Shown: positions 26,826-35,193 of the stretch, one piece after another
Layout: each line of letters begins with the position of its first letter
How positions within the stretch are numbered: position 1 is the stretch's first letter
DNA from: Corynebacterium urealyticum DSM 7109
Lineage (GTDB): Bacteria; Actinomycetota; Actinomycetes; Mycobacteriales; Mycobacteriaceae
Direction of reading: 5' to 3'
Assembly (NCBI RefSeq): GCF_000069945.1
Contig: NC_010545.1
Location: 1,488,001-1,552,000, forward strand
DNA: 64,000 nt
Notes under the pieces: model-generated
The model's input: only the letters and a program-made list of their open reading frames with translations
Database searches by the model: none
What the model was told of the DNA's origin: nothing
Program-made: the position numbers and the translations under genes

Positions 26826-26883
26826 GTTTTGGGCCGTGGAGTGTCAAAAAGCGCGCAAAAAGTGACACGCCACGGCCCAAAAC
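26826..26883. repeat. Hairpin element B3
   Basis: 58 nt, same arms as B2 with one arm difference and a different loop start; second copy of the duplicated B-A block. Confidence 0.9.
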
Positions 26884-26948
26884 CAGGTTCGCGGCCCCTA
26901 GCTTGTGCGTGCTGAGGGCCAGGGCACAGCCCGCGCCCCCCCACGTGC

Positions 26949-27037
26949 GTTTTGCAGAGTTGAGTGTCGCTTTTTGGCCGATTTCCGGCATCAAACTCTG
27001 CAAAACATGAGGAAGGGGGAAACAAACTCTGCAAAAC
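26949..27037. repeat. Hairpin element A4 plus one downstream half-arm
   Basis: Core 26949-27006, identical to A3. The half-arm AAACTCTGCAAAAC ends 31 bp later, about 20 bp before the panE stop. Confidence 0.9.
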
Positions 27038-27055
27038 GCGAATGGTGGGGCAGGC

Positions 27056-28042
27056 CTAGCCCTGGCGGCCCTCGGCCTGCGCCTTGATCTGCCCCTCCAG
27101 CGCGCCCTGCATCATGTCGTGCAGCGGCGTCGGCACACCAACGCGGGCAGCCATGCGCCGCACCGCGCCCACCTGCGCATCCAGCTCATTCGGCAGCCCA
27201 TCACGGATATCGCGCTGCATCGAGCTGGTCGCGGAATCCGGCTGCTTATCAGTGAGCGCCATCGTCTTGGCCACGATGTCCTCCGGCAGCCCCACGCCGT
27301 GCGCCCGCGCGGCCGCCTCGTACTCCCGCATCAGCCCCTCCAGCGTGTTGCGCAGCCCCGGCTTCCCCTCAGCCCCCTCCTCGCGCAGGTACCCGAGCGG
27401 CTGGTGGGCCAGCGCGCCCAACGCACCCGTCGGCGTGACGAACATGGCCTTGGACCAGATCTCCACGAAGATGTCATCCCAGACCTCGGACTTGAACCCC
27501 GCCGCGACCAGCGCCTCGCTGAGCTCGCAGGCCACCCGGTACGCGTGGCTATCCTGCGCGCGGTCGAAGGTACCGATGTTCAGCACCTTCATCCCCGGCA
27601 GGAACTGCGCGGTCGCCGGCCCCTTGTGCACGAAGTAGCCGCGCACGATGCCCGGGATCACGTTCTGCTCGCCGTACTGCTCCGCCACCAGCTGCGGAAC
27701 CTCCACCGAGTTGTGCAGGGTCACGATCGGCACCTGCTTGCCGTCGGCGGTCTTGATTCCGGAGACGTCCGGGAAGGAGTCGTTGCCGGGCAGGGACTTC
27801 GTCGCATTGATAATGACGTCCAGCCCGCCCATCGTCTCCGCAAGTTCCTCGAAGCTTTCTGCCGCGGCGACGTTGGAGACCACCGAGGTCTCCTCGTTGT
27901 CATCGATGAGCGTTACACCCGTGGTGCGCAGCGCCTCGAGGGTCTCGTTGCGGGCGACGAAGCCAACCTCCTGGCCCGTCTCGGCCATGCGGCCACCATA
28001 GTATGCGCCCAGCGCACCGGCACCCAGAAAACCAATCTTCAA
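27056..28042 (-). CDS. panE: 2-dehydropantoate 2-reductase (ketopantoate reductase family)
   Basis: NADPH-dependent reduction of ketopantoate to pantoate, second step of pantothenate synthesis after PanB, whose gene is also in the window. The family N-terminus MKIGFLGAGALG (NADP-binding GxGxxG) begins at TTG 28042, which has GAGGAGG six nt upstream; the GTG at 28048 would be too close to that site. Conserved VEIWSKAMF carries the catalytic lysine region, and SSMQRDI and the final ELDAQVGAV match ApbA/PanE C-terminal domains. Length 328 is normal. Related family members act on other 2-oxo acids, so the pantoate role is probable rather than proven. Confidence 0.85.
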   Translation of the reverse strand: MKIGFLGAGALGAYYGGRMAETGQEVGFVARNETLEALRTTGVTLIDDNEETSVVSNVAAAESFEELAETMGGLDVIINATKSLPGNDSFPDVSGIKTADGKQVPIVTLHNSVEVPQLVAEQYGEQNVIPGIVRGYFVHKGPATAQFLPGMKVLNIGTFDRAQDSHAYRVACELSEALVAAGFKSEVWDDIFVEIWSKAMFVTPTGALGALAHQPLGYLREEGAEGKPGLRNTLEGLMREYEAAARAHGVGLPEDIVAKTMALTDKQPDSATSSMQRDIRDGLPNELDAQVGAVRRMAARVGVPTPLHDMMQGALEGQIKAQAEGRQG

Positions 28043-28393
28043 AGCCACGCCTCCTCAAGGCTCGCGAAAACAATTGCGAGCCCCACCATACGTCGGCGGT
28101 ATGACGAGTGGCGCGGGCGGGCTAGACCCCGCCGCCGAGCGAGCCACACAGCCCGGCCAAGCCCCTCGCTCCAAGCCCGGCCTTGGGCTCTACTTCCCAG
28201 CCCCAGCCTGGACACCCCACGCCCAGCTCGGCCACCCCCGCAGCCAGCCCGACCTAGGGCTGTACCCCCGGCCAGGCCCCTCACCCTGCGCGGCAACCAG
28301 CCCGGACAACCCCGCCCCCAACGAGGCACACAGCCGGGCCAGCCCCCTAGCCCCCAAGTAGGGCCCCATGCCCAGCCCGGCCAGGCCAGTTCC
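28043..28393. other. C-rich intergenic region with degenerate repeats
   Basis: About 350 bp between panE and thrC. Degenerate copies of CACACAGCCCGGCCAAGCCCC and related C-rich phrases recur (for example near 28142 and 28328), without a clean period. No gene is seen. Confidence 0.6.
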
Positions 28394-29845
28394 CTAGTTC
28401 TCGACTTCCTTGGTCTCCGCGATGGAGTCCAGGATGTACTGCTTCACGCGCTCAGCGTCGTTCGGCAGGTCAACCACGTGGCGGTCAGCGTCCATAATCC
28501 CGGCGAAGCGCTCCGGAACCTCAGGGACCTCCCCGATGGCCTCCTCGATGGTCTCCGCGAACTTCACCGGCAGCGCCGTCTCCAGGACCACGATCGGGCC
28601 CTCAACCTGGTCACGCCACTGCTGCGCGGCCTTCACACCATCGGCGGTGTGCGGGTCGATGATCACGCCCAGGCGCTCGTGCAGATCCCGAATCGTCGCC
28701 ACGCGATCCGCATGCGAAGAGGTACCGGACGCGAAACCGTACGTCGCCGCTGCCTCCGGGAACGCCGGTTCGTCGGCCAGGGAGAACCCGCCCTCGCGCA
28801 CCTTCACACCGAACAGGTCCGCCACCCGATCGGCGTCCCGACCCAGCAGGTCGAAAACGAAACGCTCGAAGTTCGAGGCACGGGAAATATCCATCGAAGG
28901 GCTGGAGGTCTTCAGCGTCTCCGCGGAGCTGCGCACCCGGTACTCGCCGGTGCGGAAGAACTCATCCAGCACGTCGTTTTCATTCGTCGCGACGATCAAC
29001 CGCTCGATCGGCAGGCCCATCTGCTTGGCGATGTGGCCTGCGCAGATGTCGCCGAAATTGCCGGTCGGCACGGAGAAGCTGATCTTCTGATCATTCGACT
29101 CCGTCAGCTTCAGCCAGGAGGAGATGTAGTACACGACCTGGGCCATCAGGCGCGCCCAGTTGATGGAGTTCACCGCACCGATGCGGTTATCCCGCTTGAA
29201 ATCCGCATCCGCGGACACGGCCTTGACCACGTCCTGGCAGTCATCGAAGACCCCGTCCAGGGCGATGTTGAAGATATTCGGATCATCCAGGCCGAACATC
29301 TGCGCCTGCTGGAAGGGCGTCATGCGCCCGGCCGGGGTCAGCATGAACACGCGGATCCCCTGGCGGCCACGCATGGCGTACTCCGCCGCCGAACCCGTGT
29401 CACCGCTGGTCGCGCCCAGGATGTTCAGGGTCTCGCCGCGGCGGGCCAGCTCGTACTCAAACAGCTCGCCGAGCAGCTGCATGGCCATGTCCTTAAAAGC
29501 AGCCGTCGGTCCCTCCGAGAGGTGGCCCAGGTACATGCCGTCCTCGAGCTCCGTGACGGGGACGATCTCCTCGTGCGCGAAAGCCTTCGTCGTATACGCC
29601 CGGGCCGTGATGGCCTCCAGGTCCTCGGCCGGGATGTCGTCCACAAAAATCTTCAGCACCTCGGCAGCCAGCGCGGCATAGCCCTTCTCCGCGAGCAGCT
29701 CGCGCCACTCGGTGAGGGTCTCGTCGCTCAGCTGCGGGTATTCGGCGGGCAGGTAGAGGCCGCCGTCCGGGGCCAGGCCGCCCAGCAGGATGTCCGAGAA
29801 CTTGGCGGGGGTACGGGAAGAATCACGAGTCGAAAAGTAGTCCAC
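28394..29845 (-). CDS. thrC: Threonine synthase
   Basis: PLP enzyme converting O-phosphohomoserine to threonine. The PLP-lysine motif is AAFKDMAMQ (Lys118), with the phosphate-binding loop GATSGDTGSA and the glycine-rich SVPTGNFGDI. At 483 residues it belongs to the long bacterial/fungal type with the N-terminal LGGLAPDGGLYLP signature. The start is GTG 29845. It is transcribed alone, divergent from the mannosyltransferase-like gene, with no other threonine genes nearby, as is usual for corynebacteria. Confidence 0.96.
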   Translation of the reverse strand: MDYFSTRDSSRTPAKFSDILLGGLAPDGGLYLPAEYPQLSDETLTEWRELLAEKGYAALAAEVLKIFVDDIPAEDLEAITARAYTTKAFAHEEIVPVTELEDGMYLGHLSEGPTAAFKDMAMQLLGELFEYELARRGETLNILGATSGDTGSAAEYAMRGRQGIRVFMLTPAGRMTPFQQAQMFGLDDPNIFNIALDGVFDDCQDVVKAVSADADFKRDNRIGAVNSINWARLMAQVVYYISSWLKLTESNDQKISFSVPTGNFGDICAGHIAKQMGLPIERLIVATNENDVLDEFFRTGEYRVRSSAETLKTSSPSMDISRASNFERFVFDLLGRDADRVADLFGVKVREGGFSLADEPAFPEAAATYGFASGTSSHADRVATIRDLHERLGVIIDPHTADGVKAAQQWRDQVEGPIVVLETALPVKFAETIEEAIGEVPEVPERFAGIMDADRHVVDLPNDAERVKQYILDSIAETKEVEN

Positions 29846-29900
29846 GTCTCAACATCCTAGAGCACGGTCCCGACATCGGGTGAGACCAGCCGGAACAGGC

Positions 29901-29906
29901 TAGACT
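29901..29906 (+). promoter_or_regulatory. -10 hexamer of a predicted leaderless promoter
   Basis: TAGACT lies 7 nt before the GTG at 29914 with no ribosome site between, the arrangement expected for a leaderless message. Confidence 0.45.
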
Positions 29907-29913
29907 AACCTGC

Positions 29914-31431
29914 GTGAAACAGCCCCAGCCCACCCCCCGACGCGAATCCTTGCGGGAGACGTCTGCGTCCAACGTGGCGTCCTCCAGCACTTCAGCGACC
30001 ACCGGGGCGGTGTCCGATGGGGCGGCGTCCGATACGGCAACGTCGGGAGGGACGACGTCCGGAACGACGACGTCGCGACCAGCCACGGTGGAACGTTCGG
30101 CGACGGTGGGGCGTTCGGTTACGGCGTCCCGCCCGGCGCGGCCGATCTCACAGTCCCCCATTGCGGTGTGGGTCTGTTGGCTGCTGGCCAATATTTTCCA
30201 GCTGTGGATCGTGGTGACCTACCGCTGGGGCACCGAGGACCTCAGCTACTACCGCAACGGCAGCCTGCTCTCCGGCCCGTTCGGAGAGCACATCGTCGGC
30301 ATCGGCGGCAGCCCCACCCCGTTGAGTGAATATCCGGACGTCGGCGTGTGGCCCATCCGCGCGGTCAAGGCCATCGCGGACGTGCTGGTACCTGGCAGCG
30401 AGCGGGGGTTCTTCCTGATCTTCGCTCTCGCCTGTTGCCTGCTCGGGGCGCTGTTCACGGGGTATCTGCTGCGTCTGGGGCGGTTCCTCGGGGCGTGGAC
30501 CTGGGTCGGCGTGAGCTTCGCTATCGGGCCGATCCTGCTGACCCGGCTGGATCTGATCCCCGGGCTCGCGGTCGGTGTGGGGGTGGCCGTGGTGGTCTCC
30601 CACCCGCGAGTCGCTGGTGCGTTGCTGGCCTTCGCCACCGCCTCCAAGCTGTGGCCCGGGGTGCTGGCGGTTGCTCTCGTGGACCGCTGGAATGCGCGTG
30701 GCATGTGGCAGCGGCTGGGCTTCTTCGCCCTCACACTCGCGGTGTTGGTGGGGATCACCACCGCCACCGAGGGCTTCGAGCGCGTCATCAGCCCGCTGAC
30801 TTATCAGGACGTCCGCGGCCTCCAGGTGGAGTCCGTCGCCGCGACACCGTTTACCTTCCTCTCGGCCTTCGACGACCGCTGGGAGATCAACCTCTCCTCC
30901 TCCAAGAGCTACGAGGTCTCCGGCCCCGGGGTGGAGCTGGCGATGCACGCCGCCACCGCCGTCATGGCGCTGACCCTGCTGCTGGGCGTGTACATCGCGC
31001 TGCGGCACTTCCTCCGCGGCGGATGGAACACCGAACGCGCCCTGGCTGCGGCAACGATGCTCGTGGCCCTGCTGCTGCTCGGTAATAAGGTGTTCTCCCC
31101 GCAGTACGTGCTGTGGCTTGCACCCCTGATCTGCCTGGCCATACCTGCAAGGATCGGACGGCACGGGGTTCGCGGCGAGGGTGCCCGGTGGCGGGGCGTG
31201 CTGCTAGACACCAGCGAGGGCGCTCCCCTGGTACTCGGGGTGCTCACCGTGATCATCGCGGGTCTAAGCTTCCTGGTCTTCCCCATCTCCTATGGCTGGC
31301 TGGTCTCCTCCGGCCCGGCGGGAATCCCGGCGAGCATCCTCGTGGTACGCAACCTGCTGTGCATCCTCGTGGCGGTCATCGCCGTGCGCTGGTGGCTCCG
31401 GGTTTCCCGTCTCGGCGCGCAGGTCGTGTAA
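29914..31431 (+). CDS. GT87-like (DUF2029) polyprenol-phosphate mannosyltransferase-type membrane protein
   Basis: Polytopic glycosyltransferase of the GT-C class, likely using polyprenyl-phosphate mannose for cell-envelope glycolipids. About 505 residues: a Ser/Thr/Ala-rich disordered leader (1-85), then roughly ten helices. The first external loop holds LSYYRNGSLLSG and TPLSEYPDVGVWP, acidic motifs typical of GT87, and LTRLDLIPGL and ATASKLWPGVL occur in later helices. The GTG at 29914 follows a -10-like element directly. Which acceptor it serves cannot be told from sequence. Confidence 0.8.
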   Translation: MKQPQPTPRRESLRETSASNVASSSTSATTGAVSDGAASDTATSGGTTSGTTTSRPATVERSATVGRSVTASRPARPISQSPIAVWVCWLLANIFQLWIVVTYRWGTEDLSYYRNGSLLSGPFGEHIVGIGGSPTPLSEYPDVGVWPIRAVKAIADVLVPGSERGFFLIFALACCLLGALFTGYLLRLGRFLGAWTWVGVSFAIGPILLTRLDLIPGLAVGVGVAVVVSHPRVAGALLAFATASKLWPGVLAVALVDRWNARGMWQRLGFFALTLAVLVGITTATEGFERVISPLTYQDVRGLQVESVAATPFTFLSAFDDRWEINLSSSKSYEVSGPGVELAMHAATAVMALTLLLGVYIALRHFLRGGWNTERALAAATMLVALLLLGNKVFSPQYVLWLAPLICLAIPARIGRHGVRGEGARWRGVLLDTSEGAPLVLGVLTVIIAGLSFLVFPISYGWLVSSGPAGIPASILVVRNLLCILVAVIAVRWWLRVSRLGAQVV

Positions 31432-31628
31432 GCCTCAGCCTTCCACACTGAAGACACGGCGTCGGCGTTCCCCGGCGCGCGGGCTGTATTTGGTGCGGCT
31501 TGGGCGCGTGTCGGCGAGACTACGGCGTTCCCCGGCGCACGGGCTGCGTAAGCCCGGGGAAAAATCACACCGACCCGGCATGCCCAGCAGGACGCCAGCG
31601 GGTGACGTCCCTCAAAAAGAAGAAGGAC

Positions 31629-32375
31629 TTACTCCCCCAGCAGGAAGCCCACGGTCCCGTGGGGATCCGCGAAGAACTCCGAGAGCGCGGTGAAGGCCTC
31701 AGTGTGCTCCAGCGCGGTGGTGCGGATACCGTGGTCGCCGATCTCGTAGATCGTGGTGCCGGGGAAGGCCATGAGGATCGGCGAATGCGTGGCGATCACA
31801 AACTGCGCCCCCTGGCGGACCTCCTCGGCGATCTGGGCGAGCAGCGTCATCTGACGGATCGTCGACAGGCCAGCCTCGGGCTCGTCGAGCAGGTACAGCC
31901 CGGCACCGTCGATGTACTCGTGAAAGATGTCGAAGATCGACTCGCCGTGGGAGCGGGCGGTGATGTCCCAGTCCATGCCCAGGCGGTTTCGGCCCGCGGC
32001 CTCCATCGGCGACTGGTTGTGCAGCACCTGGGTCAGGTGGCTCTCCGCGCGCAGGAAATAGCCCCGGAGCAGCGGCTGCGAAAGGTCCGCGACGAGGTCG
32101 TCCACCAGCGGCGACTCGGTGCCCGTGCTCGCCTGTTTGAACGGGTCGTCCAGGCGGCCCCCGGTGGCCCCGAAGCCCAGCTTCAAAGCAAGCGCTTCTA
32201 AGAGCGTGGACTTTCCCACTCCATTTTCCCCAGAGAGCACGGTCACCGGCGAAGAAAACTCCAGCCGGCCACGCTCACGAAGATCAGCGACGACCGGCAT
32301 CTGGTGCACCCAGAAGCTGGGCTCGCGCAGCACGTGGCGCAGCCGGATAGACCGCAGCGGGAGCGTGGATCTCAT
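31629..32375 (-). CDS. AAA-family ATPase, SMC/ABC-like, single domain
   Basis: Soluble ATPase of 248 residues with Walker A GENGVGKSTLLE, signature-like region and Walker B LYLLDEPEAGLS, followed by the switch-like ATHSPIL. These match the ABC/SMC-like P-loop proteins annotated as AAA family ATPases in many bacteria. ATG 32375 is chosen; the frame upstream reads into unlike sequence. There is no membrane partner in the neighbourhood and no zinc hook, so it is not an ABC transporter or SbcC. Role unknown. Confidence 0.85.
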   Translation of the reverse strand: MRSTLPLRSIRLRHVLREPSFWVHQMPVVADLRERGRLEFSSPVTVLSGENGVGKSTLLEALALKLGFGATGGRLDDPFKQASTGTESPLVDDLVADLSQPLLRGYFLRAESHLTQVLHNQSPMEAAGRNRLGMDWDITARSHGESIFDIFHEYIDGAGLYLLDEPEAGLSTIRQMTLLAQIAEEVRQGAQFVIATHSPILMAFPGTTIYEIGDHGIRTTALEHTEAFTALSEFFADPHGTVGFLLGE

Positions 32376-32467
32376 GGGACTCAGCTTAGTAGGAAGCGGG
32401 CGGCGGCTAGAACGCGCGGTAACAATCACAAGCCCGGCTAGTTCACGCTAGCCGCAACAGGCGGCGA

Positions 32468-33292
32468 CTAGAGCGCCAGGCTGCGGTGCACCGCCGTCAT
32501 AGCCTGGCTCACATAGGAACCACCGAACACCGCGACGTGCAGGAAGAGCAGATGCAGCTGGTGCAGCGGCACGCGCTGCCGCCACGACGAATCCCAGCCC
32601 GCGGCCTCCTGGTACGCCCCCAGGATGCGCTCCTGATGCGCGATGCCGAACAGCTGCAGGGCCGCCAGGTCCGTCTCCGGGTGCCCGCCGTGGGCGGCCG
32701 GGTCGATGAGTACTGCGCCCTCGGGGCTCCACAGGACGTTGCCCGCCCACAGGTCGCCGTGGCAGCGGGCCGGGGTCTGGGAACCAGGGACGTCCAACTC
32801 CCCGTCGCGCAGGCGCTCCAGCAGCGCGCGGACGGCCTGCTGGTCCTCGCCCGACAGACCACCCCAGGCGGGCTCGATCAGGGGCTCCAAAAGGTTCGCG
32901 TAGAACTCGCCCCAGCTCTCCCGCCGCCCCAACGGCAGCGGCAGCAGGTGCTCGTTCGGGCCCTGGTAGCCCGTCCCCTCCCAGGGCTCGCCCGCGGCAT
33001 TCACCGGGCCGGCACCGAAACACGGGGCGCCTGCGGCGTGCGTGGCAGCCAGCTCCCGGCCAAAGGCCTCCGCGGCCTCCGGGGTGGGGCGGGTCTCCTG
33101 CACCCGCTCCAGGACGATCGTGTCCGGGGTGCGCTCCACGACGCCGACCACCCGGGCGCCCTGAGCGGCACCGGGCCCGTCACCGTCCAACGCAGCGGGC
33201 CCGCCGCCGTCCCGGGCGGCAGCCAGCCACTCCAACCCGGCGGCCTCCCACGCGCCGGTGCGTCCCGGATTGTGCTTGGTGAACGTGCTCAT
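32468..33292 (-). CDS. Fructosamine/ketosamine-3-kinase family protein
   Basis: Kinase-fold protein of the FN3K family, which phosphorylates ketosamines on glycated proteins or small molecules so that the adduct decomposes. Catalytic loop ARCHGDLWAGNVLW (HGDxxxxN) and metal-binding VLIDPAAHGGHPETDLA are present. The N-terminal lobe is short and contains a Gly/Pro/Ala-rich stretch. The ATG at 33292 follows GGGAGTGA. At 274 residues it is near the bacterial family size. It is co-directional with the AAA ATPase gene 92 bp downstream. Confidence 0.87.
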   Translation of the reverse strand: MSTFTKHNPGRTGAWEAAGLEWLAAARDGGGPAALDGDGPGAAQGARVVGVVERTPDTIVLERVQETRPTPEAAEAFGRELAATHAAGAPCFGAGPVNAAGEPWEGTGYQGPNEHLLPLPLGRRESWGEFYANLLEPLIEPAWGGLSGEDQQAVRALLERLRDGELDVPGSQTPARCHGDLWAGNVLWSPEGAVLIDPAAHGGHPETDLAALQLFGIAHQERILGAYQEAAGWDSSWRQRVPLHQLHLLFLHVAVFGGSYVSQAMTAVHRSLAL

Positions 33293-33346
33293 CGAATCAC
33301 TCCCTGACTCACTGCCCTTTAAGGGTGTTATGCGTGCTCGAGGCCG

Positions 33347-33904
33347 CTATCCGACGACCTTTTCCGGATCCCCCAAGCGGTCGCCCAGCCCCACCAATAC
33401 CGCGAAGACCACCCCGAGTGCCAGCGCCAGCCACACCCACACCTTGTGCCAACGCGGCCCCATCTTCACCGCAAAATACGCGCCCAGGAACGCGCCCAGC
33501 GTGTTGCACCACCAGTCGTCCACCGAAGTACGCCCCACCGAGAACACGTACTGGCAGACCTCGATGCCCAGGCTCAGCAGGGCCGCGATCCACACGGCGC
33601 GCCACACGGGCCGGTTCACCCCGAAAAACACCACGACCAGCAACATGCCAAGGGGCACGAAGAAGGCCACGTTGCCCACGTAGTCGAAAACCACCCCGAA
33701 GATCGTCGGAGACTCCCTGACCAGCTGAAAAGGCACCAACAGGAGCTCGCGCACCCGCTGATTCTCCGGCTTCCACAGCAGACCGATCTGGTAGAAGCTC
33801 TTCCCCACCGTCAGAGCGAGGACGACGGCCACGTAGGCGCCCAGTGCGGTCCACTGCAGCGCGCGGGCTGGCCGGGAAGAATCGTGGGACATGGTGCGAG
33901 ACAT
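33347..33904 (-). CDS. VanZ-family membrane protein
   Basis: Small membrane protein with about four or five helices and the VanZ features FDYVGNVAFFVPLGMLL and SLGIEVCQYVFSVGRTSVDDWWCNTLGAFLGA. VanZ is known for teicoplanin resistance in enterococci; chromosomal relatives are widespread with undefined roles in the envelope. ATG 33904 gives 185 residues; a second ATG at 33892 is possible, and the longer frame from 34081 overlaps the MFS gene and is rejected. It starts 11 bp after the MFS stop, so they are probably cotranscribed. Confidence 0.85.
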   Translation of the reverse strand: MSRTMSHDSSRPARALQWTALGAYVAVVLALTVGKSFYQIGLLWKPENQRVRELLLVPFQLVRESPTIFGVVFDYVGNVAFFVPLGMLLVVVFFGVNRPVWRAVWIAALLSLGIEVCQYVFSVGRTSVDDWWCNTLGAFLGAYFAVKMGPRWHKVWVWLALALGVVFAVLVGLGDRLGDPEKVVG

Positions 33905-33915
33905 ACCACCGAAGC

Positions 33916-35190
33916 CTAGCGACGCGGCCGGGTGGCCACCACCCCAACCAGACCCAGCGCCCACACGCCGAGCACCACGAACCAGCCGAAGCGGAACTCC
34001 GCCCACGTGTACTCCCCGTTCGGCGCCGCCAACGTCAGGTACACCCCCATCGCCTGATTCGCGGCCATCCCGGCCAGCCAACCGCCCATGTTCGCCAGCC
34101 CCGTCGCGGTGGCCACGAACTCACGCCGGCACTCCTCGCGCACCGAATCGAAACCGATATTCGCCAGCGGCGAGACCACCCCCATCACCACGTTCATTAC
34201 AAACGCCGCAGCGGCCGTCCGTGGTTCCGGGGAGATGAAGAACAGCAGCCACGCGGCCGCACCCAGCGACGTCCCCACCACGATGGCCTTCCACCGCGAC
34301 CGTCCCAACCGGGCGGAGAGGAAGCCCACCAGCACCCCGCAGATCGCCATCGCGAGCGTGGAGGCGGAAATCGCCCACCCGGCGGTGGCCTTATCCATGC
34401 CCATGCCCAGCGTCATGATCGGCATGCCCCACAGCAGGGTGAACACCACCAGCAGGGACAGCCCCGACCAGTGGATGAAGAAGCCGTGCCAGGCGGTGCG
34501 GTTAGCCAGCGCGTACTTCACCGCCACCATCGGCGAGGGGCCAGGTCCGTCTTCTGGTTTTTCGACGCCGCCGCGCCGGCCTTCGGCAAGCTCCCCCGGG
34601 GTATCCCACACGACGGCAAAGGCCACGATCCCTACGAGCAACCCCACCGCGGACAGGGACACGAAACCGATGCTCCAGCCCGCGGAGCCAACCAGCGCGA
34701 GGAAGGGAACCGCAGAGAGGAACTGCCCCAACTGCCCCACCGCACCGGTGGCCTGGCCGAACAGTGGTGCGGTGCGCAGCGGGAACCAGGCGGGGATAAT
34801 CCGCATGACGGACAGGAACGCGGTGGCGTCGCCCGCCCCAACCAGCACGCGGGCAAGCACAGCAACCGGGAAGCTCGTCGTCAACGCCAACAGCACCTGG
34901 CCCACAGCCATCAGCACCGCACCGTAAAGCATCATCTTCCGCGGCCCCAGCCGGTCCACCAGCAGACCCGCGGGGATCTGGGCGAAGGCGTAGGTCGCCA
35001 GCTGCACAGTGGTGAACACCGCCAGCTGCCCGGCGTTGATCTGGAACTGGTCGAGGGCGTCCACGCTGACCACGCCCAGGGAGGTGCGCCCAAGCACCGC
35101 CATGACGTAGACGAAAACACCCGTAACCCAAATTCCCACCGCCCGTGGGGTCACGGTGGTGGGAATGGGGCTGTTGGCTTCAGACGTCAC
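33916..35190 (-). CDS. MFS transporter (12 helices)
   Basis: Major facilitator of 424 residues. Motif A appears as GLLVDRLGPRKMML after helix 2, and the second-half equivalent as GFLSARLGRSRWK. The overall pattern resembles the organic-anion/NarK-like uptake subgroup rather than drug exporters. The GTG start at 35190 lies 3 bp after the stop of the dicarboxylate symporter gene, so the two transporters are translationally linked. Substrate unknown. Confidence 0.88.
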   Translation of the reverse strand: MTSEANSPIPTTVTPRAVGIWVTGVFVYVMAVLGRTSLGVVSVDALDQFQINAGQLAVFTTVQLATYAFAQIPAGLLVDRLGPRKMMLYGAVLMAVGQVLLALTTSFPVAVLARVLVGAGDATAFLSVMRIIPAWFPLRTAPLFGQATGAVGQLGQFLSAVPFLALVGSAGWSIGFVSLSAVGLLVGIVAFAVVWDTPGELAEGRRGGVEKPEDGPGPSPMVAVKYALANRTAWHGFFIHWSGLSLLVVFTLLWGMPIMTLGMGMDKATAGWAISASTLAMAICGVLVGFLSARLGRSRWKAIVVGTSLGAAAWLLFFISPEPRTAAAAFVMNVVMGVVSPLANIGFDSVREECRREFVATATGLANMGGWLAGMAANQAMGVYLTLAAPNGEYTWAEFRFGWFVVLGVWALGLVGVVATRPRR

Positions 35191-35193
35191 GGT

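Larger units (their letters stand above)
26287..27055. other. Repeat-filled intergenic region, no gene seen
   Basis: About 770 bp between the GntR operon promoter and the end of panE. It contains a short C/G-rich stretch with CCCCCGTGC runs (about 26385-26420) and hairpin elements B2, A3, B3 and A4. The B2-A3 block (from about 26526) and the B3-A4 block (from about 26808) are near-identical duplicates of about 240-280 bp. Open frames here follow the repeats and are not credible genes. Confidence 0.85.

Noticed and set aside
22506..27006. 58-nt hairpins as integron attC sites
   Set aside because: Length and bulged palindrome are suggestive, but the ends are GTTTTG/CAAAAC rather than the GTTRRRY/RYYYAAC core and no integrase or cassette genes are present.
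22506..27006. 58-nt hairpins as rho-independent terminators
   Set aside because: No T-tract follows either arm, and several copies are stacked in the same gap far from stop codons.
27119..29860. 913-codon plus-strand frame across panE and thrC
   Set aside because: Antisense shadow of two well-matched minus-strand genes; its translation is Arg/His/Pro-rich and resembles no protein.
31464..31560. Two GGCGTTCCCCGGCGC repeats after the mannosyltransferase-like gene
   Set aside because: Only two copies with differing flanks; no structure or period that supports a named feature.
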